DNA of 48,476 bases from Candidatus Omnitrophota bacterium (GTDB lineage: Bacteria; Omnitrophota; Gorgyraeia; JABMSB01): NCBI GenBank assembly GCA_013202205.1, contig JABMSB010000021.1:1-48476 (forward strand), read 5' to 3'. Within the stretch, counting starts at the first letter, position 1; the number at the start of each line of letters is the position of its first letter. Of the stretch, positions 29,001-44,000 are shown piece after piece. The position numbers and the translations under genes were made by a program. The notes under the pieces are model-generated. The model did no database searches. It was not told the origin of the DNA and was given only the letters and a program-made list of their open reading frames with translations.

Positions 29001-32000
29001 ACCATTATGCCGCATAGTACCGCGATCAAAAACATTATACTCTTTGCACTTATTATCTTTCGCGCTGCTCTGACGGCCACAAGGAGGGCTGTCCGCGCGT
29101 AACTAACAGGTATGAGATCCTCTTTTGCCTCTACCTCATCACAGAACCCGCCATCTATTTCTCCATCATCTATTAATTTCTTAAGAAGGTGATGCCCTGG
29201 ATAACCGCTATCCCCAAAATGTTCGGCAAGCTCGGTCGCGGCCTTCCTTGCGCTGGCCATGGCATCTATATGATCCAAAAGTTTCTCCGGCGCCATCAAA
29301 ACTACCTGCCTGGTCTTGTAATTTATTATGGGCTTGAGATGGCTGCCCTCTCCTCTATTTTTTTGCGAAGCCACGCCAAGCATCGGTAGAGCAAAACCAC
29401 CACCGAATATCACACCCACAGCAATCACACCTACAAATAGAAGCGCCAGTCCCTTGATCTGGTATAACTTCTTGGGTGACGGCTCGATTATACGGTCACC
29501 ATCTATCTCTATCCCCTCGGGTAAGAGACCTGCTGTCTCCATCTTACCGATGGCTTCCTCGGTTATATCTACATTACAGAAAGGAGCTTCCCGTGTAAGG
29601 AACCAATCGAAAACGTGAGGGTATTTATCTCTGAATGATAGAAGGAGGCCTTCTGCGACTTCCTTTCTATGCCTCAGTAACTCACTTATACCGTGGTGTG
29701 TGTTTTCGTGGGCTACAAGGGAAGGATCTAATGGTATCTTGGGGTTGAATACCGAAATCTCAGCTCCCTTTAAGGATGTATGATCTAATGCTCCCGCGCC
29801 CGCTGATGCCTTGATAAGCAGGTTGCGCAGGTCAACAAAATGGGGACTTAAACATAACCTAAATGCGGCAAATTGGTGCGCCAGGACTCCGTTCTCTTTG
29901 GCCAAATCCAATACGTGAGCTGCACCTATACTTCGGGAAACTTCCAATTCATCTTGCGGCTTCTCCGGCATAAACCTTAGCGACAACTTTCTTCTGCCCT
30001 GCACGATAGACTGCACGATATATGAAAGCAGCTCATTGAGGGTATTCATAAGCGCCACACCAACATCACCTCTTTGAGATGCATCCCTGATACGTCCATA
30101 AAGAAGGTTTCTTCGGTCGCTCGATACAGCTATCTCTCCCCGCGCACGCGCATGAGTCGAGATAACATCATAATCGAGCAATCTCTCCATGATAAAACCT
30201 ATATTCTCAACGGTTTCTCTGTCGTCTGGCGCAATATCGATATAGAGGGCATTCAGGATATGTATATTGGCGATCTTATGATCAGGCGAATAACCGACTA
30301 TCAGGGTCCTCTTCCCCGAGAATGATCCGATCCATCCGCCATAGGTTATAAGAAAATATTCATTCTCATCGTCCGGGAAATCGAGAGCGCGCACCTCCTC
30401 TATATATGGCCTCTCATTCGGGAAGGTTACAGCCCACCTGAAATAATCCTCGGGTTCTCTTCCTTTTAAGGCGTGTGTCAAGAGCGCTCCCCTGACCGCC
30501 TCACCCCTTCTTGATGCCCGCTCCACCAGAGCATCTACATCGAATGACTGCTCCTTGCGCGTCGCACCACTCATCATCGGTACGCCAAAACCACCGAACA
30601 TAATCCCCGCAACCGGCAGGGCGATAAGAATTATGCTTTTGGTCAATGTTTGCCAGGTTGGGCCTGCTGATAAATTATCCCTGGAAAAGAGCAAAGGATG
30701 CGATACTAAATAAGATCTTGGTATTGCCGCAAAACCTTCCCCCTTGTCGATCTCCTCCTTTGACATGACCTTGGCGTCTATCAACCCTGAAACATCTATC
30801 CCCGTACCCGACATAACGCTATTAAATTCATCCGCACACACGCGGTTAAGCGTGTCCAATTGCTCTCGCACACCCGCCTTTTCCCCGTCGGACTCTACTT
30901 CTATGAGAATGTCTATATCGGAAGCGGGGCCTATGTCATCATCCGAACCTGCCGTGCTTCCGAAGAGCCATATACGGGTTATGCCACTGGAATGAGCTGG
31001 GAGACCTTCCGCTATGCGCTTGGCAATCTCGTATCTGACCCTGCTGTGAACCGGCTTGTCGAAAGACCTCAATCTCTTTGCGACCTCATCTTCGCCCGTC
31101 AGTCTCAGCGCTGAAGATGTACTCCTCACGGCCTCTCTCCATATATCCTCTTCTCTTCTCGCCTCTATCGCCAGCACCGCCGGAGCGGCAAAGCCGGCGC
31201 ACAATCCCAACACCGGCAGGGCGATGAAGATGATCATCTTAGCCAATCCGGTATTTTGTAGAATGGTGCGCCAGGTGCGGTTCCTGGGTACATTGAGAAG
31301 GTGTCTTTCTTGAGGACCGGGCATACCGATATTACCACTATCTGCCATATGGACACCTTCCTGCAGAAAACCTATTCCATCACGCAGGTCATCGATATCC
31401 TCTCTTTGGATTCTGCCGGTATAAGGCTCTCCTCCATCGAGGAAGTGTCTGAAGAATCCCTCATGGCGTTCATTGAAAGATCCTATAAGACTCTCACCCC
31501 ATTTAATCTCAAAGAATCTGCGATCCTTGGCTCTCTGGAAATGGTGATGCAGTATTTCATGGTCAAAGTACCATTCTCCTATCTCAAACCTTGGATTATA
31601 TACCGAGAGGGTGATGCCATACTTATGTAGGGTCGTCAAAGCTGTAGCTGCTACAGAAGTCTTGAACATCAGATCACATATCCAGATAAAGTGCGGGCTC
31701 ACCTGTGCTATGCCCTCTGTAAGGTGCTCTGCAACTATGCTGCTCCTTGAGGCATACCCCATAATGTCCTGTGGTTGGCCAAAGCTAAAGTATGCCTCTA
31801 CCCTGTCTTCAGGCTCTGCTTCGTTTCCATTGGCAGATATGGTAGATCTTCCCTGTATTATGCTTTCGACAATACGTGCCATCAATTCATCGAGAACATC
31901 TATGGGATCTTCCAACTTGTAGGTTCTGACCTTCTTGTATTTACTCGGGTCTCTCGGTGCAGCCAACACAGTCTCATCGGTTATAAGGTCATATGCCAAT

Positions 32001-35000
32001 ATCTTCTCTGCCCCGGATATGTCTAGTGCCATCTCGAAGGAATCCTCATCATCTGGTGCAATGCGTCCATAAAGATTTTTGTAGAACTGGACATATATCC
32101 TGCTTATCTCCTTTTGGGGAGAATACGCGACTATCAATCTTGCCACAACCTTCTTGTGTTTATTCATAACCACTACAAGGAAGTGCTCTTCTCTGTTTCC
32201 GTGAGTACCCAGGGGCCATGCTGTAAAATTATCGTGGTTCATCAATAGATGCTTGAGATGGCGCATGGGTACCTCCTCGCGGAATCTACGGCGCATCAGT
32301 TCTTTTCGTCTATATTCACCGTGGGCCAGTGATAAATCTACCAGTGTCGGTGTATCTACCCATATCTCTTTCTTGGAGGATCTCTTTCTTGTGCCCTTTA
32401 TCGCCCCACTCCACATAGTCGGCATAACTCCGAAGGCCATACCTAAGGCAGGTAATGCAATCATAAATATCACCGATGCCACTCTGGCGGCCATGGCAAC
32501 TTTTGAGACCTTCGCGACTCTCTGACGCTTAGGTGCCGGATCACCACGCAGTTCTCTATAATACTCTCGCACTTCGCTGCCGCGCACAAAACCTGCACTG
32601 ACATTATTGCGGCCCCGTGTGGTGTAGAGCGTCACACCGGATAGCTTACCCTTGTTCATATAACCACCTGCTGATTTTGTCTTGACTCCGAATAACTTGC
32701 CGATCCTATCTGCCTCGTAAAGACCTGAATCGACCACATCATCTAATACTATTCTATTTCGGCGAACATCATCTATCCTCTGCAAGAAACCCTTATCCCC
32801 CTTGGTGGGCCTGCGTAGATAGACAGTCTTATTTAATTTAAAGTACGGGTGTGTCGGCATAAGATCGGTATACGGCCAATCGACTTCTCTTGCGGCTTGT
32901 AAGAGAAGTGCGGGAGTAGCTCCCCTTACTTTATATTTAGTCTTTGCCAGTTTGGCTGCTTCCTCAAGTGGAATAGCCCCATCCTTGCGCTGTTCGGCAT
33001 CGGTCCTATCTACCATTGCCTTAAGTGCCTCAAGACCCTCCCTGACATAATAAACCTCACCGTCCAATTTGACCCAGAGGCGTTTTCCGTCTACATCATT
33101 CTTCGATAACCTTTTACATTCACCACGCATATATTCGGCCTGATTAGGTGTCACCTCCAAAATACCTGCAGCCGCATTCACCGCTACAATATCGATCAGT
33201 TCTTTAAGCCTTAATTCTATCACCAGCGATAATGCAGCCTCTCTTGTGAGCTGGGTTACATTACTGCGGCCATAGATGTCCCTTTGGATATAATCACCAG
33301 CTTTTAGCTTCTTCTGGCGCTTCTTTATGTCCTTTCTTCTCCTTATAGATACATTCCACATTTTATTACCCGTTAATCGCATAAGTTGAGTAGCACTGTA
33401 CCTCTCAGCCCTCATCTCCTGACCTGTCCTGGCGATCACCTCAACGTATCTGCCGTCGAGTTTGCCATTCTCATCTGTCAGGACATAACCTCTTTCGATA
33501 AGATTGGCTATCACAGATATGGGGACTGCCGTCTCGGGCACGACAGTACCTATTTCATCCATCGAATATGGCCTCGTTGGAATTACCTCCGCTATAGGTT
33601 TATCTATCTCGACTTCCCCTTCAGTACCAATCTCATCCCATCCGCCCGATATGCAGACGAAATTGGCCTTCTTTCTATCCCAACGCCCCCTATATAGAAC
33701 CCTCTCAGCTTCCTGGCTACCTGGTATATCACTTTTAAGTAATATAGCCCTGATGCATAATTTTCCTTTTTCATCACCCTCCTCACCCATATATGGAACT
33801 ACGCGCACCCTTCTGTCACACAACTCCTTACTCTGGAGTATCGTAACCTGATTATATTTTCTGTCTCTTACGCAATAGGAGAATAGCGTTATCTTGCCTA
33901 TGCTATTTGTAATATAATATACAACACCTGATTCACCAAACTTAGCCAGCAAGGCGTTAATGCCCGTCTTACCAGAGGAGGACATGCAAACATCCCTTAG
34001 TTCATCTCGAAATTCATCTACGAGGGCTTTCTCAACTGCTGGATCTGCGGGTTCGGCCTCTGTCGATGGCTCATCATTATTCTGATCTTCTTCATCTTTC
34101 TTATCTTCATCATCTATCTCAGCGGGCTTAGGTGCAGGACCGGTAGTAACCTTTACCCCATTGGTCACCTTCTCAACCAGTGCTTCGGTCTCATCTGTCA
34201 ATTCATCAGCAACAACTCCTCCATCATCAACTGTGCTCGTTTGTACTGCTGCAATAACCTTGCTCTCGTCTACCTCTCCTTTTGGATCGATTACCAGCAC
34301 TGCAGTGTCTTGTGCAGCATCAATTCCTGCTGTAGCAGGTTCTGGATCATCCGGATCTGTCTCTCCTTTTATCACCTTCCTGTGACGCGATTCTATTAGC
34401 GCTCTCCTTATTGCCTTCATCTCTTCTAATTCCTTATCACTAAGTGATTTCTTCCCCACCGCCCCACTCACCATAAATGGCGCTGTTCCCAGCGTAAGGC
34501 CAAAGATCAACCCAATAAGCAAAGTTGCGATAGTGGCAGATCCGGCAATGATATCTCCTGCCCTTTTTGTCTTTGAGAACCAAAACTCTCTTACGCGCCA
34601 ATTAAGAACATGCTCTCCGGCCTCCTTCCAATTCCAGAATTGCACGGGTAGTTCAGTAGATCTATCGACAAGATTAAATTCTTTTACCGCTCTAAAGAGG
34701 GAGTCCCAATCCTCTATTATATCTAGATATTCCATCTTCATGGGCATCTTGAGTTTATCCAAAACACATATATATGCGGAGCCGCTATCTGATAATAGCC
34801 TATGCCACTCCTCTATCTGGGGAGGCTTTACTACCTTTCTTATCATAGCACGCACCCTATCATGTAACCGTCGTTCGGACATCTTATCAGGATATCTTTC
34901 CTGCAACGCTTTGAGGATATAATGCAGAAGAGAATTTTCCAAATCGTAATATGTCCTTTCAGATATTATTAAATCTGCAAAACCAGAAGGAAAGACTCTC

Positions 35001-38000
35001 TTTTTGCGGTTAGTGATCACATCTATAGTTGAACGAACAGCATCTTTAAATTCCATAGATCCCTGCTCAACAGTGTGCATGTGCGCAATTATCTCTTCCG
35101 CAAGCCATGAGACATCTGCTCTTACTAAATATGTCTTTCTTCTCATATCTTCCGGCAACCTACCCCAGGCATATCGCAACGCATTTGGATTTATATCCAC
35201 TAATACGATATGATCAAATCTATGAAGAACGCTTTGGTCTATTGAGCCAGACCCGAGCACAAGAGCAACTCCCGTCTCTTCTAAATTATCCATGATGGTC
35301 GATATGTTTCTATTTCTAATTTCTGGGTCACTTTCATACATAACTTGATCATAAATATCAAAATATTCTGTAAACCTACTATCCTTTGACTCACCGGCAA
35401 AATCTAATATTTGACCATTGGATGGATTATCAAAAAGATCTTTCCATACATCTGAATCACTTTCGTCCTGCACTACCGCCCCACTCACCATAAACGGCGC
35501 CGCACCCAAAAGAAGGCCCATTAGTGACAATGCTGAAATAAGCATGAGTCCCAGAAGCTGGATATTTACCCATCCTAATACCTGACTATCTCCACTATGC
35601 TCCAGATGGTCAAACCATCCTGTATTATCTATGATAATATCGGGCTGTTTCGTTACATAATCCGGCCCTTCCTTCGCCCTCATGCCGGAGTTTACCGGCG
35701 CATCCCCACCCTCAAACATCCAATCCTCATCAGGACCGTGCCTGGCCATAAGCCGAAAACGCCTTGTATGATCATCCGCTATAATCACCTTGATGAAAAG
35801 GTCCAGGTTCTCTGTATCTTCGGGCAGCATATTTCGAACAACCTCTACAAATAAGACATCTGCCTCCGGATTGGACCGCTGTGCATCAGAAAATCTATAT
35901 TCATCCCACAGGTTTTCTTTAACCTTCTCTTGAAGAACAACAGACACACGCCTACCCAGCTCGCCTTCAACCCACTCACACAACATCTTTATAATGGTAG
36001 ATTTTCCGACACCCGAATCGCCCTTAAATAGTACCGTAACGGGCCTATCATGATCCTTAACCAGCTCATTCCTTATGCGCTCCTTGGCCAGCTCAAGGCC
36101 CTCTTCCAGCTCATATACATCCTTGCCGCCCAATCTGGATCTCTTGACCGTTCCGCTCACTATAAATGGCATGGTGCCGAGTACCACCCCTAAAAGGGGT
36201 AATACAACAACAGCGATTGAGGTAAGTGCCTTGGCACCAGATACAGATAACTTTGTCTTGCCCTTACCCGCATCATCTGAATCTGTGCTTTTTTGTGAAG
36301 TGGCACCGAGAAATGGCATTATGGCGCCGCCTGTTAATAGAATACCGATAATAGCTAATGTAATTAAGGTGACTCCTTTGGGTAGGGCAAACTGCCATGG
36401 GTGGTATGTTGGGACTATGGCGATCTCTTCTGCTGCGCGGAGATTTACATCATGCTTTAGCCATATATTGCTGTCTATCTCTACTATGAAATCACCGCTA
36501 ATACTGCCTGTCTCGGAGATTATCTTTCCAAGTTCGGGGTAATCTTGAACCAATCTTCTTGCAATATTGACCGGGCCGTCACGATCATATTCTATGACGG
36601 TCTCACCGCCTGTAAACCGAGCAAGCTGCGGCGGCAGCATAACCTTTATCTTGGGCCTTTCTTTTGGATCGACGCGCGGATGGATATTTGTAGCTACGCC
36701 AAGAGGGTGGTGTTTTCTGTAATTTCTGTCACTCGGAGACTGTACAATCCATGCGCCATCGATGAATTGCCTCTTGATCGGCACAAATGGATTACCGGAG
36801 GAAAAGAGGTCAACTATCCAGCCGTCGTATGCCTCGACCCAATAGTGTACATATGATGTACCGTTGGATGATCTGTAATATGCCTTATACACCTCGGCAG
36901 GCACATCGTAAGAGCTCCTAAGCAGATTTCGTAGTACGAATGCCGATTCGAAGCATACCACATCGCCTATTTTCTCCCGAACACTCATCGCCGCCTCTGT
37001 CAATACACTTCTCTTATATACCTCAGCTTCATCGAAATGCCGATATCTATCAGATCGTATCCTCTGGGTCAATAAGATGATAAGGCCAAATGCGGCTATT
37101 CCGCCTATGATAGGAATGATGATCATCCCTTTCGGCACATGGAACCCCATAAAAATCTCAGCAACCAGCCCTACCAACGCACCCCCTGCCAATAGATGTG
37201 TAAATCTCGTCCTCTCATGCATATCTTCTTGTATCGGACTATCTGTATCGGTAGGCTCCTTGCGCATACTGGTTTTGGTGGTACCACTCATGAATAAGAT
37301 ATTGCCGAATGCCAGACCTGAAACTATACCGATTATAGGTAGAATGATTAGTGATAAACTGCGGAGGGATTGCCACCATGGGCGGGGAGAGGTTCGATTT
37401 AATGCCACACCCTTAGGTGATCCTCTATTTGCGTGTGCCCTTCCTTTCCACTTGCCCAGCTTAAACCACTTTATCATGACAATGGTATATATGATAACCG
37501 ACATCAGCGTACCTATCCATAGGCCCTCAAGGCCTATTCCCATCCCTTTGAAGGTATATCCGGCCAATGAGAATGTACCCAACGCCATGACTGTGGATAG
37601 TACCAGCTTCAATGCAACATTGGTCGTCACGGAGATCCTGAGCGGTGTCTTCATGTCGCGCGCTCCCCATAATGCACTACACAGGACATACGAAGTACCC
37701 CATAATAGCAATATAGGCACCATAAAGCGCAGGTATGTGGCGCCTATGCCTATTACCTCTGGGTTGATAGTGAATAGTCCCACTATTTGTGGGGCGAGGA
37801 TAAATATAGGTACGGCTATTAATATATAGGAAGCCAGATATAGCGCTGTGGTCCGCCATCCCATATTCTCTGCTTCATCCATATCTCCTGCTCCAACTTT
37901 CTGGCCGACCAATGTATTGGCAGATGCACCAAATGCTATACTCGGTATTAACATAAAGAGGCCGAACCTCTTACAAATACCATAAGCCGCCAATGCAAGT

Positions 38001-41000
38001 GGTCCAAATGTATTGACGAGCCTCATAAAGACCATCTCAGTAGCAAGCTCTATATCGGCCTGCGCAAATCTATAGAACCCTAAACCCCTGCTGAGTGGTT
38101 TCATCAACTCAGGATCGAACTTAAGATCATCTCCATTTAGGCCGATAGCGTCGGACTTATTCTTAAATAATATATACAACCCTAATACCAGATCTATACA
38201 TCTACCCAGTGTTATAGATACCGCAACACCCACCAACCCCAAACCGAAGAACGGCAGGCCCAGTCCTGTAATACCAAAGAGCCCGATTCCCCATCCGAAT
38301 ATCAAGATCGGTGTCATCAAGGTAGTGAATGTTGAGAATACGATCGCTATCTTCATCGGCCATTTCGAATCCCCGGCACCCGTTAAAGCGCTCCTGACCG
38401 GCCATGATACGCTGTTTATTCCCATCCCTATGGCGAGAACTTTAAGGAAGGGCGTGCCCAGCTTCAAGACCTCAGGGCTTGCCCCAAAGAACTTAAGCAT
38501 GGTCCCGCCAAAGATCCAGGTAAGTATCCCTACAGCTACACCTATTATCGTACCAAGTATTATGGTTTGGACGATAGTGCTCCTCGCCCTTTCATGATCT
38601 TCTGCACCTATAAAATTTGCTACCTGTGACTGTGCGGCTGTATTGAGGCCTATGGACAACCCCATGGCAAAGAGCATTATAGTAGTCGCCATAAATCCTG
38701 CACCGATTGCATGGTAACCCAATATCCCCACAAAGAATGTCTGGATTATCCTCGCCATATGCATCGAGCCCGTCCATGCAAAGATCGGTCCGGTCAGCTT
38801 CCAGATCTTCGCCAGCACCTTCGCCGGTATAACCTTAAATAGTGACCGTTTCACTTTGTCCCAACCCATTGCGAATAAAGGTGTTGCAACATGAACCTTG
38901 CCATTTTTCGCTTCAGGCTGACCTGACTCGGCTGCTCCTGAAATATGTACAAGTTCATCTTGCATCTTTTTGGGTAGCAATGGCTTGCGTGAAGGTGAAA
39001 CGGTCACTTCTTGGCCCCAGAGCTTATCGAATTCTGCGAGGTTTATCCTGGCTGCTACCTCTTCCTGGTATATCTCACCCAGCTCCGGTGAAATGGCACA
39101 CAACTGCCCATAATGCGTTCTCGTCGTTACTGTCTCAAATCCCTCCATCCGGTCTCTTATTGATGCTAAATTATCATCCAAATCACCAAAGTCAAATAAG
39201 GAAACTCTTCTTTGGCCATCAACCTCTACTACACTGAAGTTGTGATCGAATCCAAGACTATTTGAAAGCTTAAGCGGCCACAACATCCTTACCGCATCCG
39301 CCGCCTGTCTCAATAACCTTCTCGCCTCCCGGAGATCTCCTGTCTTATATAACCTGCCTAATTCATCAAAGAGCATAACCGGATCTTTTGCCTGAATGAA
39401 AGCTGTCGGAATCGTTTCATATTCTGCAAAGAAGAATAACCACCGCCGCCTTATCGTCAGGTCATTTACCATAATAGCTAGGGTATATATACCTAACCCC
39501 CTTACTTGATTATCATAAATATTAAACCTTCTTAAATATTCTTCCTCATTGATCGGCCCCTGATCTATCTTAGAACGCATAATTCGCTGCTCTCTGCTTT
39601 CAGCAAATATTAGGCCGAACTTAATGATCGTCTCCAATGCCCACTTTGGCAGCCTTACAAATAAAGACTGCCTCTGCTCTGCTGTAAAGATATTACGGAC
39701 TCCTGCTGTATCTGTATCCTCGGGCCTGGCAAAAGTCCTCTTCCCACCCATCATTCTATCCATAAATTCGTGGAACTTTTCTCTAAGGAAGACCTTAACC
39801 TGCCCTACTCTTACATCCAATGCCGGTCCAGCCGTAAAATAGTTTATCAGGTGCGCATCCTTTATTACAATAGCGCTATCTCTATGCGAATATACCTTAG
39901 CCTGGCACCCTCTACCCATCTCACTGAAGACGAATCTATCAACCTCACCCTCGTAGACTTCCTGCAGCTCATCTACTGTGGCTGGATATCTCCTTTTTGC
40001 TGTGGTTGATCTCTTCGTCATTGCGGTTAACCTCTTTACAAAACCACCACCTACGGTCTCTTTCCCGCTCTTCCAGGAGACATAAATATTCGTAAACATA
40101 ATAATAGCACCGGCGGCCACAACACGCGCAGCCCTCTTCAGTGCCTCTCCAACGAAGAGAAGCGGCAGCAGGTTCATATAAATGAAGTTGGGTATGACTA
40201 TCCACCACCTATCGGTTACACCCTCCAATGTCTTCAGCAGCCTTTGTGAACTGCTATGCATAACCCGTACATCTTCGTAGTGCCTATGCGCCTCCTCGTT
40301 TCCTTCTTTCTTATGCCTTATCCATGCTGCCCATTTTTCAAATAGGCCCGGCACCCAAATAGCGTAAAGGAGTGATATCTGCAGCGCTCCAGAGGAGAAA
40401 ACGATAACCGATCTGACTAAATTTGTAAGGGTAAAGATGGCTTCAGTCTGTGGGAAGAATTGCCCAGTGCCACCTATCACCAGGGTGCTGACTATGCCTA
40501 TCGCTGGTCCAATAACCAATAATATAGCTAATGATCGTGCCACCCAGAGCTTCCACGGATACCTTTCACCACCTAAAAGTTTTTTACCGAGTGTATCGCC
40601 TACTGCAAGCAGGATTGCTGCCATTATGATGGCATTTATCGGCTTTGAATCGCCGGCGCATATTGCCGCCACCATATGAGGAAGATGTGCCCAGTACATG
40701 AATACCGTTGCCGCACCAACTAACCCTATCATACCCCAGGTAAATGGTGACTTAAGCGAAATGAAGCTTCTCTTTGCGCGCTCCTCAACTGGAATCTTTC
40801 TCTTTATGATTATATTTCTGATGAGCCATGCCACAAATGGTATCTGCACAAGACCAATAGCCATTGCCGGCGACATTCCTGCCAAGACCGCCACCAAGGT
40901 CGCTACCCCACCCACCACCGCAGCAATCACCAGGCCACGCCCCAAGGAACGAGGATCCGTTTCCTTCCTAGTTATCCTATAAATAAATATGGGGTCATCT

Positions 41001-44000
41001 CTATATACAATCTCGCAATTGAGGATATCGGCATTTGCCTCAACGAGATCCCTTACTAACCTCGTTGCTTTAACACTTACGATGGCCACTCCCCCTTCTT
41101 TTAAGTGCTTAGGCAGCTCGTTAAAAAATCCTGTTATCACCTTGCCGCCTACATCGTAATAGTCCTTATCGGGATCATCATCGTCGAGAATAAAATCTTC
41201 GGCTACAGGAGGCTGCGCGTTGAAGCCTATAAGATCAAATTCGCCTAGCCCTTTTAATCCATCATTAACAAAAGCTGTTATCCTATCAGACAATCCGGCT
41301 TGCGCAGCTGTAACAACTGTATTGTCTATAGACATCTCCTGACTATCTACCGCTGTAACATTGGCGCCTTCTTCTGCCATGCCAACCGAATCATATCCAT
41401 TACCGCAACCAACGATGCAAACTTCATCACCTTCTTTGACTTCCTCCTTCAGTTTTGCTAAGGTGTCCCAGCTGGACTGATCTGGCGCAAATACCTCGGG
41501 AAATGCACACATCCTCGTTAGCGACTTAAGCCCCCTAACCTCTCCCCATATGGTCTCTTCGGGTATCTCGATTTCATTAGCTAAGCGTGGTGCAACATGA
41601 GGCGTTTTGGTCTCTTCTTTTAGTCCAAATAAGAGTACAGGGAAATAGAGTATCGCGCCAACGGCTATAGCCGGTATAGATACATGCGTCGTCAATATGA
41701 AGAAATTCCAGATAACCGCCGGCACCAACAAGGCCTTAGCCCACCCCTTCATTACCAAAGTCTTATCCGGATTTGGTGCCCTGTTTGCCATAAAGTATAC
41801 GTAGATTACGGACGGAGGCTCCAGCATGCTCACCAGGGTATTCTGCATTGTAAAGCTAACCGGCAATGAGAAGATGATCGTCAGACCTAATGTCCAATAT
41901 GGTAGGATAGATAAGAGGGCGTATCTAAGCTGCGGCAGTTTTTTGCGCAGCATAGTTTTAAATATAGACTTATCCTGATGCAATTCTTCATCGGCTTCTG
42001 TGAATCTCTCGATAATGGTATGCGTGAAGAACATTATAAAGAGTGAGACCAAGGCCGTAGTCATCTGATCTGCAATCGCCAAAAATATCGGGTGCGGCAG
42101 GCTTCCCCATAATACATATGTGCATGGCCAGAACCAACCAAAGAGAACTGCGGTCAATGTGAATGCCGCCACTACCTTCCATTTATTGAAATCTGAAAGC
42201 TTGGGCCTGAAATTTCCTTCTCTGCGCAGATTTATAAGCTGGCCCAGGAATTCCCCGACGGTCATAAAAGATACAAAACTAAGCCATACCCTTAGTGGCC
42301 CTTCCACAATAACTGCTCTAAGCCCGAAGAAGAGGGCTGTCTCAACTATAGTTATCCCGGCCAGAAGCTTCAGCGATATAATCTTTGGCCTTTTGTTATT
42401 GACCGGCTTCTCACTCTCTGCACCCTTTTGGGTCGTCGCCAGTATCGATGGCATGAAGGATAGACCTGATGCAATACCCATCAATAGCCCTATCGCAGGT
42501 ATAGCCATAAACAATAAGACTTTCTGTGCAGCGATCATGCGCCTTAAGAGATCGCCGGCGTTTTTATCACCTTGATCTGTGCGTTCTTTGAGGATGGTGG
42601 CTGTGGTTTGGGAGGATTGCTTAAGGGCACCATCTATTTCCTCTTTAGTATATGGTCTTTTTTCTACTTCGGCGGTGACTTTTCTGGGATCATTTGTATG
42701 AGCAGGGAAACCCATAGCGATCAGCGAAGGTTGTGCGGCTGGAAGAGTTGTACGTATCTTATATCCCTGGCTTGAAAATTTGCGCATCACCCAAGCCATA
42801 AGGGTCCTTGCGCCATTTAATTTGTAAAGGGTACTATATCCAACTGCATAACCCTTTCTAAACCAGTAACTGGAAAGGGTGTTGTGAGATATACTCGCCC
42901 ATAATCTGATGTCGCAGCTTTTGATAGCATCATCTATAAAAGCTACTATTGCCGATTCCACTACCTCAACATGACCTTTATCAGAGACCCTAAGGGCCAT
43001 AAATAATTCGCGCCGTTGTTGGAACCCGGGGAAACTAACATTTGGCATTATTAAGATCTTTACTTTATTGAGCTGCAATTCTTTTACTAGATTTTCAGCA
43101 AAATAGGGTATAGCTCTTGCATGAACCAGGGTCTTAATTCGATCAGTATTCGCTATTTCTTGCGCTTTCTCACCTTCCGGTGTTAAAACCCCTCTCTCTT
43201 GGTGTCTCTTTTTGAGATCGCGTTCAAAATTATCCATAAGCTCTATTGTTGTATCATATTCTATCCTCCATTGTGACAGGCTCCTCAGTATTTCAACCCA
43301 GACGTCCTCTCCCAATTCAGACATCACAACCGGCATAAGAACCTCTGTGGCCTGATTCTCAGGTCTGCCTGTATGGTCTATTCTTTGGACTACGAGTTCA
43401 TCCCCTGCTGCAAATTGATCTTTTACTAGCTCTGGATCCAGCTCTTCTGATCCATCTCCCTGCTTCGTTGCCAATATGCTTGGTGTAAATAGCATGCCCG
43501 CTGAAGCAAAGATTATCCCGAGCATGGGCAGGGCGATGAAACACATTGCCCTCCATGCAAACCTACCTAACCCTTGCTGCGCCATCCAGGCCTTGACCTT
43601 GTTGCCTGCCTTCTCAAAATCCTCTTTTCTTGTTATCTCATAGAGGGTTATCTGCTCTTTTTCCTTGACCTCGCGCATTGCTTGGCTGGCTCTAAACTTA
43701 CCTGTCGGTGCCTCGAGCTGCCAAGTGCGTGTTATGATAAATCCATTGCGTTTGATTAGCTCCCTTAAGAAATTTTTATCTCTATCTCCTGTTAAAACTG
43801 AGAAGTTTGAATAGACCAGATATATCCTGCCACCGGGGTTGAGATGCTTATCCGCATCATCGAAGTATTTGGTTATCGCATAATCTTCCTCATCATATAC
43901 CCCCTCATCGAGCTGGCGCCTTGGCGCACCCTTGAGCCAGGGCGGGTTACCTATTATTATGTCTGCGGTAGCTCCCTCCGGATATACATCGGCCCTTACG

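Noticed and set aside
37077-37829. Long plus-strand open frame (250 codons) opposite the MATE region
   Set aside because: Its product is compositionally a mirror of membrane-helix codons; there is no SD or conserved motif, while the minus strand encodes clear MATE motifs.
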